Shown piece after piece: positions 53,701-61,340 of a stretch of DNA of 64,000 nt. Positions within the stretch are counted from its first letter, which is position 1. Each line of letters starts with the position of its first letter. This stretch comes from Liolophura sinensis. Its lineage: Eukaryota; Mollusca; Polyplacophora; Chitonida; Chitonidae. The notes beneath the pieces are model-generated. The model was not told the origin of the DNA. It did not search any database and saw only the letters and a program-made list of their open reading frames with translations. Made by a program: the position numbers and the translations under genes. Where the stretch lies: contig NC_088298.1 of assembly GCF_032854445.1 (NCBI RefSeq), positions 15,055,504 to 15,119,503 on the forward strand. Reading direction: 5' to 3'.

Positions 53701-56440
53701 TTCTTCGAGTACGGCGTAAAACACCAATCAAATAAATAAATAAATCTAACAATGTTTAAACCAACTTCTTTTATATAGTTTCATTCTTTGAAAAAATATC
53801 GACTACATGTACATAAAGAGAAGTAATCCAGGCAAGTCTTTTTTTTTTTTTTCTTGCTCCTGTTCAAATATAACATTTCTCTCAAAGCTTTATCTTTTTA
53901 TGTAATGGTGCGCAAAAATATAAACAGGTGAAAAAAATGTATGCAAGGTATGAAATGTGTAACTTACAAGTTCGCTGATGGAATTTGCTGTCAAGGCTGA
54001 ACTGGACAGGGGGCGTGACGGACGGGTTGATGTCACTCCACACAATGGTGTTCTCATAACACAGGAGGTTATTGTTATGGAAAAACACTTTGCCATCGAG
54101 AATTTCTTTAAAAAATATAACAATTAAAAAGAATGGAGAAAAATATGAAAATGGAAAACGAACATCGATAAATTGCACAGGTTTATAGTGGTACGATTAC
54201 ATTACTGTACTTCACCTCTAGTTTGCTACATGCTACATTTGCTAAAATTCACATTCAGACCCACATAAGTGCCTTAAAATGGTACTCTTGTTACCACCAG
54301 ATTAGTTTTTCTGATACAAAAATAGTTTAACGTCACAAAAACCTCATTCAGAACCAAGAAAAATGTGTCCTTTAAAAAATGCTAAACTGTAGGTGAAATA
54401 TTGGTTATATCTGACCAAAAATCGACATCATATCTTACCAAAATCGACATCTCATTTAACTAAACCGATTCCTATATACATACATGTATCTCCAATCAGT
54501 TACCAACAATTTCATGTAATTTTTATCTTTTATTTATTTATTAATTTATTTGATTGATATTTGCCAGCATAGTGGCCGGCACTGTGATGGGAGGGAACCG
54601 AGCAGAGCCCTGGGGAAACCCACCACCATCCGATGACTAAGTTGATGAAAAATCATGTCATATTACACATCTACTGTTAACCACAGATTTATTATAAAAA
54701 AAAAATTTACTCACCATACAGCGACTTGAACTGTAGCTCCATCAACCCATATTTATTTGAGCCTGGCTGGACGTTAAGTGCTATGTACAAACTGTAGTAT
54801 TCCCCATTAGATTTGAACAATGTCCTGCCGCGAATGATCCGCAAATTGACCAAGGGAATGTACTGCGCAAAGACGGATACCAGCATAACGTAGCCCGTAA
54901 CCTCTCTAATGTTTGACAGAAAGCTAAGGTCATAATCCTGGTTTTCTTCGTCCAGGAACACGATCTCGAGGTTACCATCAACATAGGTGCAGTTCGTGTA
55001 ACGGGTCTTGTAAGCACCATAACGGTAAGACGCTGACCCTCGTGAGCTCATACCAGTATTTGACCCCAGGCATACTGCAAGAAAAAGAACAGAAAAATGG
55101 CTTTTTTTTTTAACCAAATAACAGGAGCGATAAACAATATTTCCTAACAGAAACAACAGCACATAAAACAGCTAGGAATTCATTTGATATTATGAAGCTA
55201 TGTTTTCTACAGCAACAACACACACTGATAAGACAGGTCAAATTTCTTTCATACATGTATAATAAAATTGTGCCATTGTTGTTTTGAATTTGTGTTGTTT
55301 TGAATTTTTAATAGAAGAGCCATTAACATGTATAAATACCAGACATAAATCGTTTGATTTACCAGTGTTAATTTACTCATTGAAGTGTACTCAAGACGTT
55401 CTCAATCATACAATGGCCGTCAGTTTTCCAGGTGAAGGAGAACAAAGTGCTCAGGGATAAACCACCAACATTTGGCAAGTTACTGAAGAACTTTCTCCCA
55501 CGATACTAACAGACGAACACAAGCAGTCTTAAATGAACACTGAGAGCGAAGGGAATGGTAAAAATGAAATGATAAAACAGTCAATACAACATAAGGTTAG
55601 TGAGACAAGGTTTACTAGTGACCTGTGGATGGGCATGGCTTTAACCCGGGGCTCGGTTTCCTCACGCCATAATGCTGCATACCATCTTATAAGCGAAACA
55701 TTCTTGAACATGACGTGCAACACTAATCAAAAGAATGAATCTGTACATGTACATATTGTTCCTTCATGTATTCCACTAATATGGTGATAAGCCATAATCA
55801 TTCATTCAGTCATTTTTCCATTAATATGGTTCGCATATCTATAAATCACACATATAAAACTTTAACTGTAACGATTCCAAATGTCTACAGTATGCACTCA
55901 CATTTCGTCTACGCGAAAAAAATAGACGACATGAAATAAGGCAAAAATGTCTGAGTCGGGCATTCAACAACATCACTTAATTGAATAAATACAATTCTAA
56001 GACTATGGGATATGGGACCAAATAATATTCAATTACTATATATATCAAGGACCTTTTCTTATACATTTAGTTGTTAAATAATAAATTAAGCAGTCCTACA
56101 TGAACTATATTTAGTAGCCAGGCAAACAAAGGTGGGAGGGTATGTGAACATGACTGATCGGCACACGCACACCAATATGCAATGGCAAACAACCATCTCA
56201 TTTGCCAGGAGACGAAACCAGTTAACGCATCAATGCCTGTTTCATTAGTACTTCATAAATGCATTCTTACGAACGATGTTGGCAGGCCGTGTATATAGCT
56301 CTGGGATGTATGTGTAATATGAACGCGACAATAGCAAACAGAACAACTGTTCCAGTCTGCGTTGGCGGTCTGCGATTCTTGGCGCTCAGTAATCGCAGCA
56401 GGAAAATCAATATGCCAGTCGTAACATTCACGTAGCGCAT
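20481..56440 (-). CDS. EGFR: epidermal growth factor receptor family tyrosine kinase
   Basis: Single-pass receptor tyrosine kinase for EGF-like ligands at the plasma membrane, acting through Ras/MAPK and related pathways. Exons (high to low): 55074-54715, 54105-53968, 52740-52657, 51893-51772, 51448-51307, 50368-50267, 49401-49290, 48149-47985, 46847-46642, 45625-45416, 44557-44430, 43867-43687, 37266-37017, 36283-36147, 35672-35508, 34295-34182, 33289-33005, 32683-32620, 31966-31881, 30907-30832, 30225-30079, 29097-29000, 26728-26630, 23526-23365, 22899-22680, 21668-21525, 20725-20481; possible first exon 56440-56271. About 1,410 aa, near fly EGFR (about 1,430). Order: L1, CR1, L2, CR2, extra Cys-rich segment, TM, kinase, tail. 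Kinase motifs present: [21 protein letters not shown], Thr gatekeeper. Single-base frame breaks occur in exons 45625-45416 and 35672-35508, and a phase break across 43867-43687/37266-37017. An intact kinase suggests assembly indels rather than a pseudogene. A single copy with long tail supports EGFR over a vertebrate ErbB2-4 name. Confidence 0.95.
21018..21150 (+). mobile_element. second SINE-like family, fragment
   Basis: GAGTAAGTGAATGAGTGATT then GAGGTTTAATGTCC; related in layout to 9003 and 48795. Confidence 0.4.
21151..21251. repeat. 51-bp tandem duplication
   Basis: TTAGTAGTGTTCAAAGTACA occurs twice, 51 bases apart, with nearly identical flanks. Confidence 0.8.
21525..21668 (-). CDS. 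EGFR: EGFR exon: tail
   Basis: 144 bases, phase 1 to 1. [18 protein letters not shown], a proline-rich run and DEDDYL like the fly tail; AAYMDLI. Confidence 0.94.
21880..22085 (+). repeat. dispersed repeat, copy 1
   Basis: Shares TGTTTTGAGGTTTG, GAACATGGGA and AATAATATTTTG in the same order with 34736-34960. Unclassified, in an EGFR intron. Confidence 0.6.
22680..22899 (-). CDS. EGFR: EGFR exon: tail
   Basis: 220 bases, phase 0 to 1. [18 protein letters not shown], a basic Arg/Ser-rich stretch, then [16 protein letters not shown] also occurs in the human tail. GC-rich relative to its surroundings. Confidence 0.93.
23076..23325 (-). mobile_element. SINE, near full length
   Basis: Inverted copy from the T-rich tail to the head (GCGCTAACCAACTG), ending about 40 bases from the exon at 23365-23526. 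Confidence 0.85.
23365..23526 (-). CDS. EGFR: EGFR exon: proximal tail
   Basis: 162 bases, phase 0 to 0. [34 protein letters not shown]. Matches the GDK-x-x-RLP and D-x-x-EYL-x-P region of fly and human EGFR. Confidence 0.95.
23873..24072. mobile_element. MITE-like element, copy B
   Basis: Ends TATAATTCTCCAACCTTT and GGTTGAGGGATTAGGGTA are inverted copies; interior TGTGCATAAATTTCCACTG. Confidence 0.6.
24073..26629 (-). other. EGFR: EGFR intron between the two tail-start exons
   Basis: AT-rich with long A runs. No firm gene. A block at 25660-25745 has a good acceptor and an open frame but no clear donor. Confidence 0.6.
26630..26728 (-). CDS. EGFR: EGFR cassette or alternative exon after the kinase
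   Basis: 99 bases, phase 0 to 0, acceptor CCTGACAG, donor GAG|GTAGTT. Encodes [33 protein letters not shown]. Its start parallels the next exon (GDKLMRLP), and either or both can be joined without changing frame. It lacks the EEYL tyrosine motif. Confidence 0.75.
27115..27312 (+). mobile_element. SINE, internally deleted
   Basis: Head fragment joined at GTCACTGTGAG directly to GTCTGCCAGCAACCTGCGG, then the normal end and tail. Confidence 0.8.
27313..28999 (-). other. EGFR: EGFR intron, no further feature seen
   Basis: AT-rich sequence without recognisable exon, SINE or array. Confidence 0.6.
29000..29097 (-). CDS. EGFR: EGFR exon: kinase end
   Basis: 98 bases, phase 1 to 0. [33 protein letters not shown]. 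Confidence 0.96.
29150..29345. repeat. 20-bp minisatellite, about 9 copies
   Basis: Unit GTCGCTAAATGTAGAATTAT with variants, directly upstream (minus sense) of the exon at 29000-29097. Confidence 0.9.
29610..30112 (-). repeat. exon-derived tandem array, alternating 51- and 47-bp units
   Basis: About ten monomers starting TGGTGCAGAGAGAC and containing CTCACACTTGATCATTATCA. The outermost monomer is the 3' end of the kinase exon 30079-30225 plus its donor; the others repeat the same exon-donor junction. Confidence 0.9.
30079..30225 (-). CDS. EGFR: EGFR exon: kinase C-lobe
   Basis: 147 bases, phase 1 to 1. [43 protein letters not shown]. The last 33 bases and the donor GTGAGT are the origin, or one monomer, of the tandem array that follows in the intron. 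Confidence 0.96.
30832..30907 (-). CDS. EGFR: EGFR exon: kinase C-lobe (P+1 loop, alpha-F)
   Basis: 76 bases, phase 0 to 1. [20 protein letters not shown] then DCWSYG, with Cys in place of the usual Val. Confidence 0.96.
30935..31341. repeat. 21-bp minisatellite, left part
   Basis: Unit GTGTACAGAATGGATATGGA with variants. Resumes at 31555 after a SINE. Confidence 0.9.
31342..31540 (-). mobile_element. SINE inserted in a minisatellite
   Basis: Inverted, somewhat shortened copy from tail to head; the 21-bp array lies on both sides and GAGTTGTA occurs at both junctions. Confidence 0.85.
31555..31818. repeat. 21-bp minisatellite, right part
   Basis: Same unit as at 30935-31341, ending about 60 bases from the DFG exon. 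Confidence 0.9.
31881..31966 (-). CDS. EGFR: EGFR exon: DFG and activation loop
   Basis: 86 bases, phase 1 to 0. [26 protein letters not shown]; activation-loop Tyr conserved. Confidence 0.97.
32283..32442. mobile_element. MITE-like element, copy C
   Basis: Ends TAACTCTTCAACCTTTTTG and AAAAGGTTGAGGACTTAGGG are inverted copies. Confidence 0.6.
32620..32683 (-). CDS. EGFR: EGFR exon: catalytic loop
   Basis: 64 bases, phase 0 to 1. [20 protein letters not shown]: the catalytic HRDLAARN. Confidence 0.97.
33005..33289 (-). CDS. EGFR: EGFR exon: kinase N-lobe and hinge
   Basis: 285 bases, phase 0 to 0. VAIK lysine, alpha-[13 protein letters not shown], hinge [15 protein letters not shown] with Thr gatekeeper. 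Asn stands where human EGFR has Cys797. Confidence 0.97.
33622..33886 (-). mobile_element. SINE, near full length
   Basis: Tail ATTTATTTGATTCGGGTTTT to head CTAACCTACTGAGCACC, in an EGFR kinase intron. Confidence 0.85.
34182..34295 (-). CDS. EGFR: EGFR exon: kinase start (glycine loop)
   Basis: 114 bases, phase 0 to 0. [20 protein letters not shown] then [10 protein letters not shown], the nucleotide-binding loop. Confidence 0.96.
34736..34960 (+). repeat. dispersed repeat, copy 2
   Basis: Partner of 21880-22085, same orientation. Confidence 0.6.
35068..35193. repeat. ~61-bp tandem duplication
   Basis: TTCGGACAACTGATTTGAGA and ATGGATGGATGTACTGAGTT each occur twice, 61 bases apart. Confidence 0.85.
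35508..35672 (-). CDS. EGFR: EGFR exon: transmembrane and juxtamembrane, with a one-base frame break
   Basis: 165 bases; phases 2 in and 0 out demand 166. The helix is [20 protein letters not shown] followed by the basic stop-transfer WYKQRARAK. After that the frame runs to a TGA, while the next frame gives [15 protein letters not shown], which joins in phase to the next exon. One base is missing near the A3 run (plus strand 35554-35556). Confidence 0.9.
36147..36283 (-). CDS. EGFR: EGFR exon: membrane-proximal ectodomain
   Basis: 137 bases, phase 0 to 2. [28 protein letters not shown]. Confidence 0.9.
36431..36625 (-). mobile_element. SINE, head missing
   Basis: Inverted tail and body, ending at CTTGAACTCACAGCGACTGA. 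Confidence 0.85.
37017..37266 (-). CDS. EGFR: EGFR exon: extra furin-like Cys-rich segment
   Basis: 250 bases, phase 0 out. [53 protein letters not shown]: two furin-like modules beyond the four domains of human EGFR. The TTCCAG acceptor implies phase 2 in. Using the next AG ten bases on (GAG|CCG) would restore phase 0 but drop a conserved Cys. Confidence 0.93.
37906..43249. repeat. 98-bp satellite array, about 54 copies
   Basis: Unit starts GCGATCAGAAGAATCTGAAA and includes GGATCTCTCTGGTGACCATC. Variant positions (TTTTCCTGTCC/TTTTCATGTCC, GCGATCAGA/GCCATCAGA/GCAATCGGA, TATTGG/TACTGG) recur in blocks; the marker TGTCCCAGAA falls at 39601, 40091 and 40580, a five-unit higher-order period of 490 bp. 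It fills most of one EGFR intron. Confidence 0.97.
43263..43607 (-). other. open stretch between satellite and exon, unassigned
   Basis: A 114-codon minus-strand frame with several Cys ([15 protein letters not shown]) and no family I recognise. No splice phase joins it to the flanking EGFR exons. Could be an old insertion. Confidence 0.2.
43687..43867 (-). CDS. EGFR: EGFR exon: divergent Cys-rich segment
   Basis: 181 bases, phase 2 in and phase 0 out at [38 protein letters not shown]. It has no direct vertebrate counterpart and begins the extra membrane-proximal region of invertebrate receptors. Its out-phase does not match the next exon. Confidence 0.85.
44096..44191 (+). mobile_element. 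SINE, short internally deleted copy
   Basis: ATGCTGGCTTCTTTTCCTCC to GGGTTTCGCCC, then straight to an (AAAT)n tail. Confidence 0.75.
44430..44557 (-). CDS. EGFR: EGFR exon: CR2
   Basis: 128 bases, phase 0 to 2. [20 protein letters not shown] and [12 protein letters not shown]. Confidence 0.95.
44628..44712 (+). mobile_element. SINE head fragment
   Basis: GACCCAGGAGCCTGTCGCTA and CTCATGCTGG, without the box B spacing or the tail. Confidence 0.6.
45416..45625 (-). CDS. EGFR: EGFR exon: CR2 start, with a one-base frame break
   Basis: 210 bases. The neighbouring phases (1 in, 0 out) demand 209, so one base is extra. The first half reads [14 protein letters not shown], the second half reads [16 protein letters not shown] in another frame; the switch lies in the G6-C-G4-C3 tract (plus strand 45567-45577, C6 run at 45572-45577). 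A homopolymer insertion in the assembly is the simplest cause. Confidence 0.9.
45690..45830. mobile_element. MITE-related fragment
   Basis: TTTTGAAGCACTGAGA, CACAGTTTTACGAAGCTTG and ATCTTTAGTGACACAAACAA are shared with 57328-57505 and 62728-62945. Confidence 0.4.
45929..46192 (-). mobile_element. SINE, near full length
   Basis: Inverted tail to head (GCTAACCACCTCGGCCACG). Confidence 0.88.
46449..46574 (+). mobile_element. SINE, 5'-truncated
   Basis: Begins at GGGTTTCCCCTGGGCTCTG and runs to the tail, ending about 70 bases from the exon at 46642-46847. Confidence 0.85.
46642..46847 (-). CDS. EGFR: EGFR exon: L2 end
   Basis: 206 bases, phase 2 to 1. [19 protein letters not shown] and DFKKLF, closing the second L domain. 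Confidence 0.95.
47088..47332. repeat. ~15-bp minisatellite, about 17 copies
   Basis: GAGACATACAGTGAT and GAGACATACAGTGTT alternate with a shorter GAGACATAGTGTC form. Confidence 0.9.
47333..47984 (-). other. EGFR: EGFR intron, nothing further recognised
   Basis: Unique AT-rich sequence. Confidence 0.6.
47985..48149 (-). CDS. EGFR: EGFR exon: L2 middle
   Basis: 165 bases, phase 2 to 2. [40 protein letters not shown]. Confidence 0.95.
48196..48388 (+). mobile_element. SINE, internally deleted
   Basis: Head CAATGACCCACCTAGGAGCC, box B, then GTTCTGCCAGCAACCTGCGG and the tail. Confidence 0.82.
48690..48830. repeat. 12-bp minisatellite
   Basis: GAACAAGTGGAT and GAACAAATGGGT units, about 12 copies, running into a second SINE-like family fragment. 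Confidence 0.9.
48795..48880 (+). mobile_element. second SINE-like family, fragment
   Basis: GACTATGGCTTAATGCCAC after a GAATGAACAAGT run, comparable to 9003-9165. Confidence 0.4.
48978..49222 (+). mobile_element. SINE, diverged
   Basis: Head CGCGGCTGACGGGGTAAGCG through box B to an ATTAAATAAATAA tail. Confidence 0.8.
49290..49401 (-). CDS. EGFR: EGFR exon: L2 start
   Basis: 112 bases, phase 1 to 2. [18 protein letters not shown] is the opening of the second L domain. Confidence 0.95.
49466..49725. repeat. 30-bp minisatellite, about 8-9 copies
   Basis: Unit CTTCTTGAGTCAAACTTCCA plus GAATGTTTCA. Open on both strands because the unit is a multiple of three. Confidence 0.92.
50267..50368 (-). 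CDS. EGFR: EGFR exon: CR1 end
   Basis: 102 bases, phase 1 to 1. [14 protein letters not shown] and [13 protein letters not shown]. Confidence 0.95.
50455..51025. repeat. 32-bp minisatellite, about 18 copies
   Basis: Unit TCACAGCATGACACAGTCTT plus TTAGTACATGTG; a block of about five units (50590-50710) recurs at 50750-50880. Confidence 0.93.
51307..51448 (-). CDS. EGFR: EGFR exon: CR1 dimerisation-arm region
   Basis: 142 bases, phase 0 to 1. [20 protein letters not shown], then a loop with Trp-Lys-Pro-Asn-Pro and [12 protein letters not shown]; this aligns to the CR1 segment that carries the dimerisation arm. Confidence 0.95.
51772..51893 (-). CDS. EGFR: EGFR exon: CR1
   Basis: 122 bases, phase 1 to 0. 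Contains [18 protein letters not shown] and [14 protein letters not shown]. Confidence 0.95.
52657..52740 (-). CDS. EGFR: EGFR exon: CR1 start
   Basis: 84 bases, phase 1 to 1. Contains CGECHPSC and [13 protein letters not shown], the first furin-like modules of domain II. Confidence 0.93.
53474..53744 (+). mobile_element. SINE, full length, best-preserved head
   Basis: GGGGCCTCCGTGGCTCAGTC head with both Pol III boxes, body and tail. TCTAACAAT duplicated at 53465-53473 and 53745-53753. Confidence 0.93.
53968..54105 (-). CDS. EGFR: EGFR exon: L1 domain, second part
   Basis: 138 bases, phase 1 to 1. Contains [24 protein letters not shown] and the approach to CR1. Confidence 0.93.
54533..54637 (-). 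mobile_element. SINE, tail and body fragment
   Basis: T-rich tail, then GGCACTGTGATGGGAGGGAA to CACCACCATCCG. Confidence 0.7.
54715..55074 (-). CDS. EGFR: EGFR exon: L1 domain, first part
   Basis: 360 bases, phase 1 to phase 1, TTGCAG acceptor and GTGAGT donor. Contains [41 protein letters not shown] and [10 protein letters not shown], the typical L-domain solenoid of EGF receptors; [13 protein letters not shown] is notably like insect EGFR. Confidence 0.95.
55612..55740 (+). mobile_element. SINE, diverged fragment
   Basis: ACCTGTGGATGGGCATGG to AACACTAATCAAAAG, with many substitutions; an old copy. Confidence 0.65.
56271..56440 (-). CDS. EGFR: candidate EGFR exon 1 (signal peptide)
   Basis: An ATG at 56440-56438 opens a 57-codon frame with two hydrophobic runs ([14 protein letters not shown] and [14 protein letters not shown]), fitting a secretory signal. 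A strong donor TTC|GTAAGA follows at 56270. The surroundings are free of repeats and richer in CpG, like a first exon. Against it: this donor leaves phase 2, while the next exon needs phase 1; a weaker donor CATC|GTTCGT four bases earlier would fit. The true first exon may be elsewhere. Confidence 0.35.
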
Positions 56441-56950
56441 AAACTATTCATCACAAACTCATTTAATCATTAACTCTATCGGCTTCTCTCTGACACTGGG
56501 ATACTCGGAAACGAGGACTCCTAGCGGCAGTATGCACACGCATACTCAAGGTGATGTGAGTTTTACGCGCCAATGTCCAAAATCCGGACTATCAAAGGGT
56601 CGATAATGAAACAGGACAAAGTCCATATTGCAGAGACAGGTCACTTGCTGATATTCCACGCATTAGGCGTAACAAATTGGGTCATTATGCCCGCATTGTC
56701 TGTCGACGCTTCGTCAGGAAATCGACGAAGCACCGTTGAACAGTGCTAGTCTAATTAGCGGCCATTGAAACCGTGGTGATGACAAGAAGGTGGTGATTTA
56801 TTGGTCAATTTAGAGCAGAGTTTGCGCAGTATGATGTCTTGCTCGCCGAATCACTGCACACAGGGGAACTAGATGATATGTAACTATCGAATGTTAACTG
56901 ATCTTCGTGGTTAATCTAATTTAATTAAGAGAATATAGAGTTCAGGGCCC
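56441..56950. promoter_or_regulatory. EGFR: possible EGFR promoter / 5' UTR region
   Basis: Repeat-free and richer in CpG than flanking DNA, immediately upstream (minus sense) of the candidate signal-peptide exon. No core promoter motif could be placed with confidence. Confidence 0.3.
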
Positions 56951-56961
56951 ATTTCCACAAA

Positions 56962-57189
56962 GATTTATTTATTTATTTGATTGGTGTTTTACGCCGTACT
57001 CAAGAATATCTCGCTTATACGAAGGCAGCCAGTAATATGGTGGGTGGAAACCGGGCACAGCTTGAGGGAAACCCACGACCATCCGCAGGTTGCTGAGGAA
57101 GCCAGCATGAGCTGGACTTGAACTCACAGCGACTGCATGGTGAAAGATTCCTTGGTCATAACGCTGCGCTAGCGTGCTAACCAACTGAG
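56962..57189 (-). mobile_element. SINE, internally deleted
   Basis: Inverted copy, flanked by an 11-bp duplication ATTTCCACAAA at 56951-56961 and 57190-57200. Confidence 0.9.
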
Positions 57190-57327
57190 ATTTCCACAAA
57201 ATGTCATACATCCAATCACACATGCATATATAGGACAATGGTACAAAATATCTTACGAGAAATGTACAATAAAAAATTGTTGTACGCCTCTTTGTGAAAC
57301 TGGGCCCAGTACAAAAAGAAATACCCT

Positions 57328-57505
57328 AATTCTTCAAACTTTTCAACCTACCGGCGACCATTATTTTGAAGCATTCTGAGAACTATTAATAGTAAATAGT
57401 TTGCACAGTTTTAAGAAACAAATCATTTGAGTGTAATTTTCATAACAGTTACAATATATGCATAAATTCCACTAGAAAGAATGCTTTAAAGTTCAAAAGG
57501 CACAA
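57328..57505. mobile_element. MITE-related element
   Basis: Starts TACCCTAATTCTTCAAACTT like the MITE ends, and contains TTTGCACAGTTTTAAGAAAC and TGCATAAATTCCACT; the far end is degenerate. Confidence 0.5.
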
Positions 57506-59785
57506 GATTTACAGTATGTTGATGCAAGTTTACATCTTCATAGTATCAAAGAACCTACCAGTACAGAGTTCACACAATGCACACTCTGCAACCCATAAAT
57601 GAATTCAAATTCTTTCTCAACATTCAATCCAAATGTACATGTACAGGCTTTTTCATCGAGTTTCAAGTTTATGGGGGTTTTTCTTCTTGCATCTGACAAA
57701 ACTGGTGACTTAAGTCCACACTCAAACCACTGGGTGACCTCATTGGCTGATTCTTAAACCTTTATTTACATGAAGGTAAATTTTTCAGTCACATGATAAT
57801 GAAGGAGTTCTTACAGTGCATGTAATGTGCCTCCTTGCTGCAGGACGGATTTCCACCACTCTTTTATATAGTGCTGCTTCACTGAAATGCCTTACCAAAG
57901 GCAAGTAATTAAGCCGCCCCGCCTGAGCCATTATACTGATACAGGTCAACCAGTTGTTGCACTATCCCCTTCATGCTGAACATAGGCATATGGAGATTCA
58001 GCTATTGACAAACAGCGAACAATATGGTATGGTTCCGAAATACGTAGACTGAATCCTTTACTAAGTAGTTGCCTTTTCTTGGCTATTTCATCTGACCCTA
58101 GCTGTCCAAGATCAGCTGTGAAAACGGTCAACACATTGAGTACAGACAAACTTCACTTAATACATAGCCCACAATTTTATTTTCGATGCAGACGAAATAA
58201 AATTGGGTAGGCAGATTTAATTTATTCTAGGGGCTTCACACGTTTGAGTACTTTTCAAAACTGTCACTTTGCGCTTGAAAAAAGACTGAACTGTATCTGT
58301 AAATAAAGCCTTAATTCTCTTCCAGTAGTGTAAACTTGTCCCCCACCCACACACAAAATCCAAGTGCGGAAAGACCAAGGTTATTCTGAGGAAGCAGAGA
58401 TTGTAATTATGTGATGGGAAAAAAAAACCATGGACGACCCCTTTGCCTGGTCAGTGCTTGACCACTGGTTACTACTACTTTCAGGGTCAAGGCAGTAGAA
58501 TACTGCTTCACACAAGAAAATGCCCGCGGGCTGTGGCAGTCGTCTCTCGGACAGTCGCCATGAGTGTAGTGTCTGACAGGTTGTAACTTTTGACAGTCAG
58601 CAAGTGGGAAGAAAACTGATTAAAAGTCGATCAGACACTGAGCGGACTTATCATGCTCTACTGACACCTCTCTAGGCTCAGGAGGTAGAATTGTCATGCA
58701 ATGTTCCGTACTTAAGCTCAATCTGCATTGAAAACATCGACGCGTGGGATATGCGGTCTTTTATTGATTGGAATATTGACCTGGAATCGCTTTGCCTCCA
58801 TTAAAATGACCAATGAAAAGCTACTTGTCAATAAAATCGTATGCTCTGCTGGCGATTTGCGCCAAACGTTTCAGGATACAAACGATTCAGAAACATCACA
58901 AATGAGAGAAAAAAACAAAACCCCACAGAAATCTGTCGAGACAGATAGTGAATGAGCTCCATCTATTTGCTTCACGATCAGCTCTTAAGTGCTGAACTGG
59001 TCAACTGTTGACATTATCTCCATTTCTTGGTACTGGAACAAACTCTACGGAGTTGATCCAAACACCTACTACTTCTTGGGTAACAGTAACCCCCGATGAA
59101 CTCATGTTTTGTAATGAATAAATGACTGAAATTACACATCTCTTCTTCTTGCCACGGTGAAGTGTCTGGACAGATAATCTGAGAGGATTCCCTTCTTGGA
59201 GTGAACTTAGATGGGCCTGCGCCAAGACGCCTACAAAGGTATTGGCTCAAGATGAAATTGGGAGTTTATTTTGCATTTGGTGTAACCAACGAAGTCAGCC
59301 ATTCCTTTTTTAAATGACTTGCTGAACATTAGTTTCAGTAACGATGCAAATTTCCTTCCTGCTTCAATTTCGTCTTTCTTTAAGATTGCAGGATCGCATT
59401 AGCAAGAGGAGGACATATTTTTTTTCTTTTGGGACACGAGATTGGCATTACTGGTTCAGAGGGAACCGTTCATGAATATAAACATGGTATAAAGATCTTA
59501 GACATAGTACAAGTAGAAGCATTACAAGACCGTATGGTGGTTTAAAAGGTTTCCAAGGTGTACTTAATTCTAATCTTAAATGAATATGTAGTTTGTCACA
59601 CATACTTTCTCTACTCACACCAACATAAAACATTCGTGTCTCATCTCATCATTCAAATTCTCATGGTGGGAGATTTTTCCATGTTTTGACAAGCAGAGGG
59701 TAGGCAGAGCATGCAGTTTATTTGAAGAGCTACATGATATGATCAGCTTTTGTCAAGGATATTTAATTACCTGATTTATTTAACG
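57506..59785. other. upstream region without an assigned gene
   Basis: Unique sequence with several short open frames (for example a 67-codon minus frame at 57946-58149) that match no family I know. Could hold regulatory DNA or non-coding first exons. Confidence 0.4.
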
Positions 59786-60020
59786 GTTTAACACTTATTT
59801 AAACTGTACCAGTGAATGTTTCACTTATACCATGGCAAACAGGATTAATATGGTAGGAGGGAACAGGGGAGCGCCTAAGAGCAACCGACCACCATCTTGG
59901 TTGCTGGCAAGCTCTCCCACATATGTACAAGGGGGGAAGCTAGCATCAACTGGACTTGAACTCACAGCGACTGCACTGATGAGGCTTCAAAGTCACTGCG
60001 CTGTGCTGGCACATTCTAAT
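59786..60020 (-). mobile_element. SINE, old diverged copy
   Basis: Body and head recognisable from CACTTATACCATGGC and GGACTTGAACTCACAGCGAC. Confidence 0.7.
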
Positions 60021-60240
60021 AACTCGGTTAATGAGGTCATCAACATAGATAATCACTGCACTTCAGGCCCATGAATCCGATATTATGCAACAATGGACTT
60101 CTCATCTTTGACTTTCTCCCCCACCATACATTTACCCACTCTCCCACACACTTGTAAGGTACATGTATACTGCAGAGGACAAAAGAAGTGAAGTTTCAAG
60201 TGCTTAAAAACTTTTCGTACTGCTTACCCAAATCAGGCAA

Positions 60241-60412
60241 TATTTATTTATTTATTTGATTGGTGTTTTATGCCGTACTCAAGAATATTTCACTTATACA
60301 ATGGCGGCCAGCATTATAGGGTGAAGAGACCAGGCAGAGCCCCGGGAAAACCCACAACCATCTGCAGGTTGCTGACAGACCTTCCCACATATGGCCGGAG
60401 TGGAAGCCAGCA
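60241..60412 (-). mobile_element. SINE, head missing
   Basis: Inverted tail and body; AGGCAATA lies close to both ends. Confidence 0.85.
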
Positions 60413-60625
60413 AAATTAGGCAATAAAGATATCCCAAATGTTCAGCTTTTAAATGTGCACATCTACACCTAACTAGAGGCAGCCATACACCATTTAATCC
60501 ACATATGGCAGATATAATATATTTTGAACAGGCTTTGCACTTGACTGATTAACCCTCAGAGGCTTGTTACGATAGGCCTATTTTTTATGTCGCACATTTT
60601 CATTATACATGTACCATACTTATTC

Positions 60626-60801
60626 CAGCTCATGCTGACTTCCTCTCCGGCCGTACATGGGAAGGTCTTCCAGCAACCTGAGGATGGTCGTGGGTTTCCA
60701 CTGGGCTCTGCCTGGTTTCTTCCCACCATAATGCTGGCCGCCGTCGCGTAAGTGAAATATTCTTGAGTATGGCATAAAACACCAATCAAATAAATAAAAA
60801 A
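60626..60801 (+). mobile_element. SINE, 5'-truncated
   Basis: CCAGCTCATGCTGACTTCC to an A-rich tail. Confidence 0.87.
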
Positions 60802-61340
60802 AGACCATACATTCATACCGAAGCCAAGAATTCATGATGTGCGCTTTTGCATATTTGATTGCACTGATCAATCAATTAATTAAAATAGTAGCATTTCACG
60901 ACATTCAAAATAGAAACAAAATTTAAATTTTCCACTGTAAATACATGTATTGTGGCAGGAAAAGAAGAGCTATTTCCTTAAGTGAAATATTTCTGTTCAT
61001 ATTGCCGATGAGTTTGGAATGATATTTGTGGTTGAAAAAAAAAAAAAAATTGTAGAAAGCATAGAAAATCTTTGTTATCAAAAATTTGTTGTGAAATTTG
61101 CACATAATTTTCCATGCCTACAGAGAGCTTTTCCCGATATGCATTTTGGTTCATCACTTGTGTGGGCATGCACAGGAGATATTTATTACAAAATTTGATC
61201 AATTTTCAATTTTTTGTTACAAAAAATTCAAAGCAAATTTTCTGAAGTGAAAATGGAGCAAAAATTGACCACTGTATTCCACAAGTGTGACGATTCATGT
61301 CAGAAGAGCTCTGTTCTGTTCAGCAGGCAGCACGTATTTT

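Noticed and set aside
59001-59250. Two overlapping minus-strand frames of 74 and 78 codons
   Set aside because: No family resemblance, no splice-site or codon-use support; likely chance.
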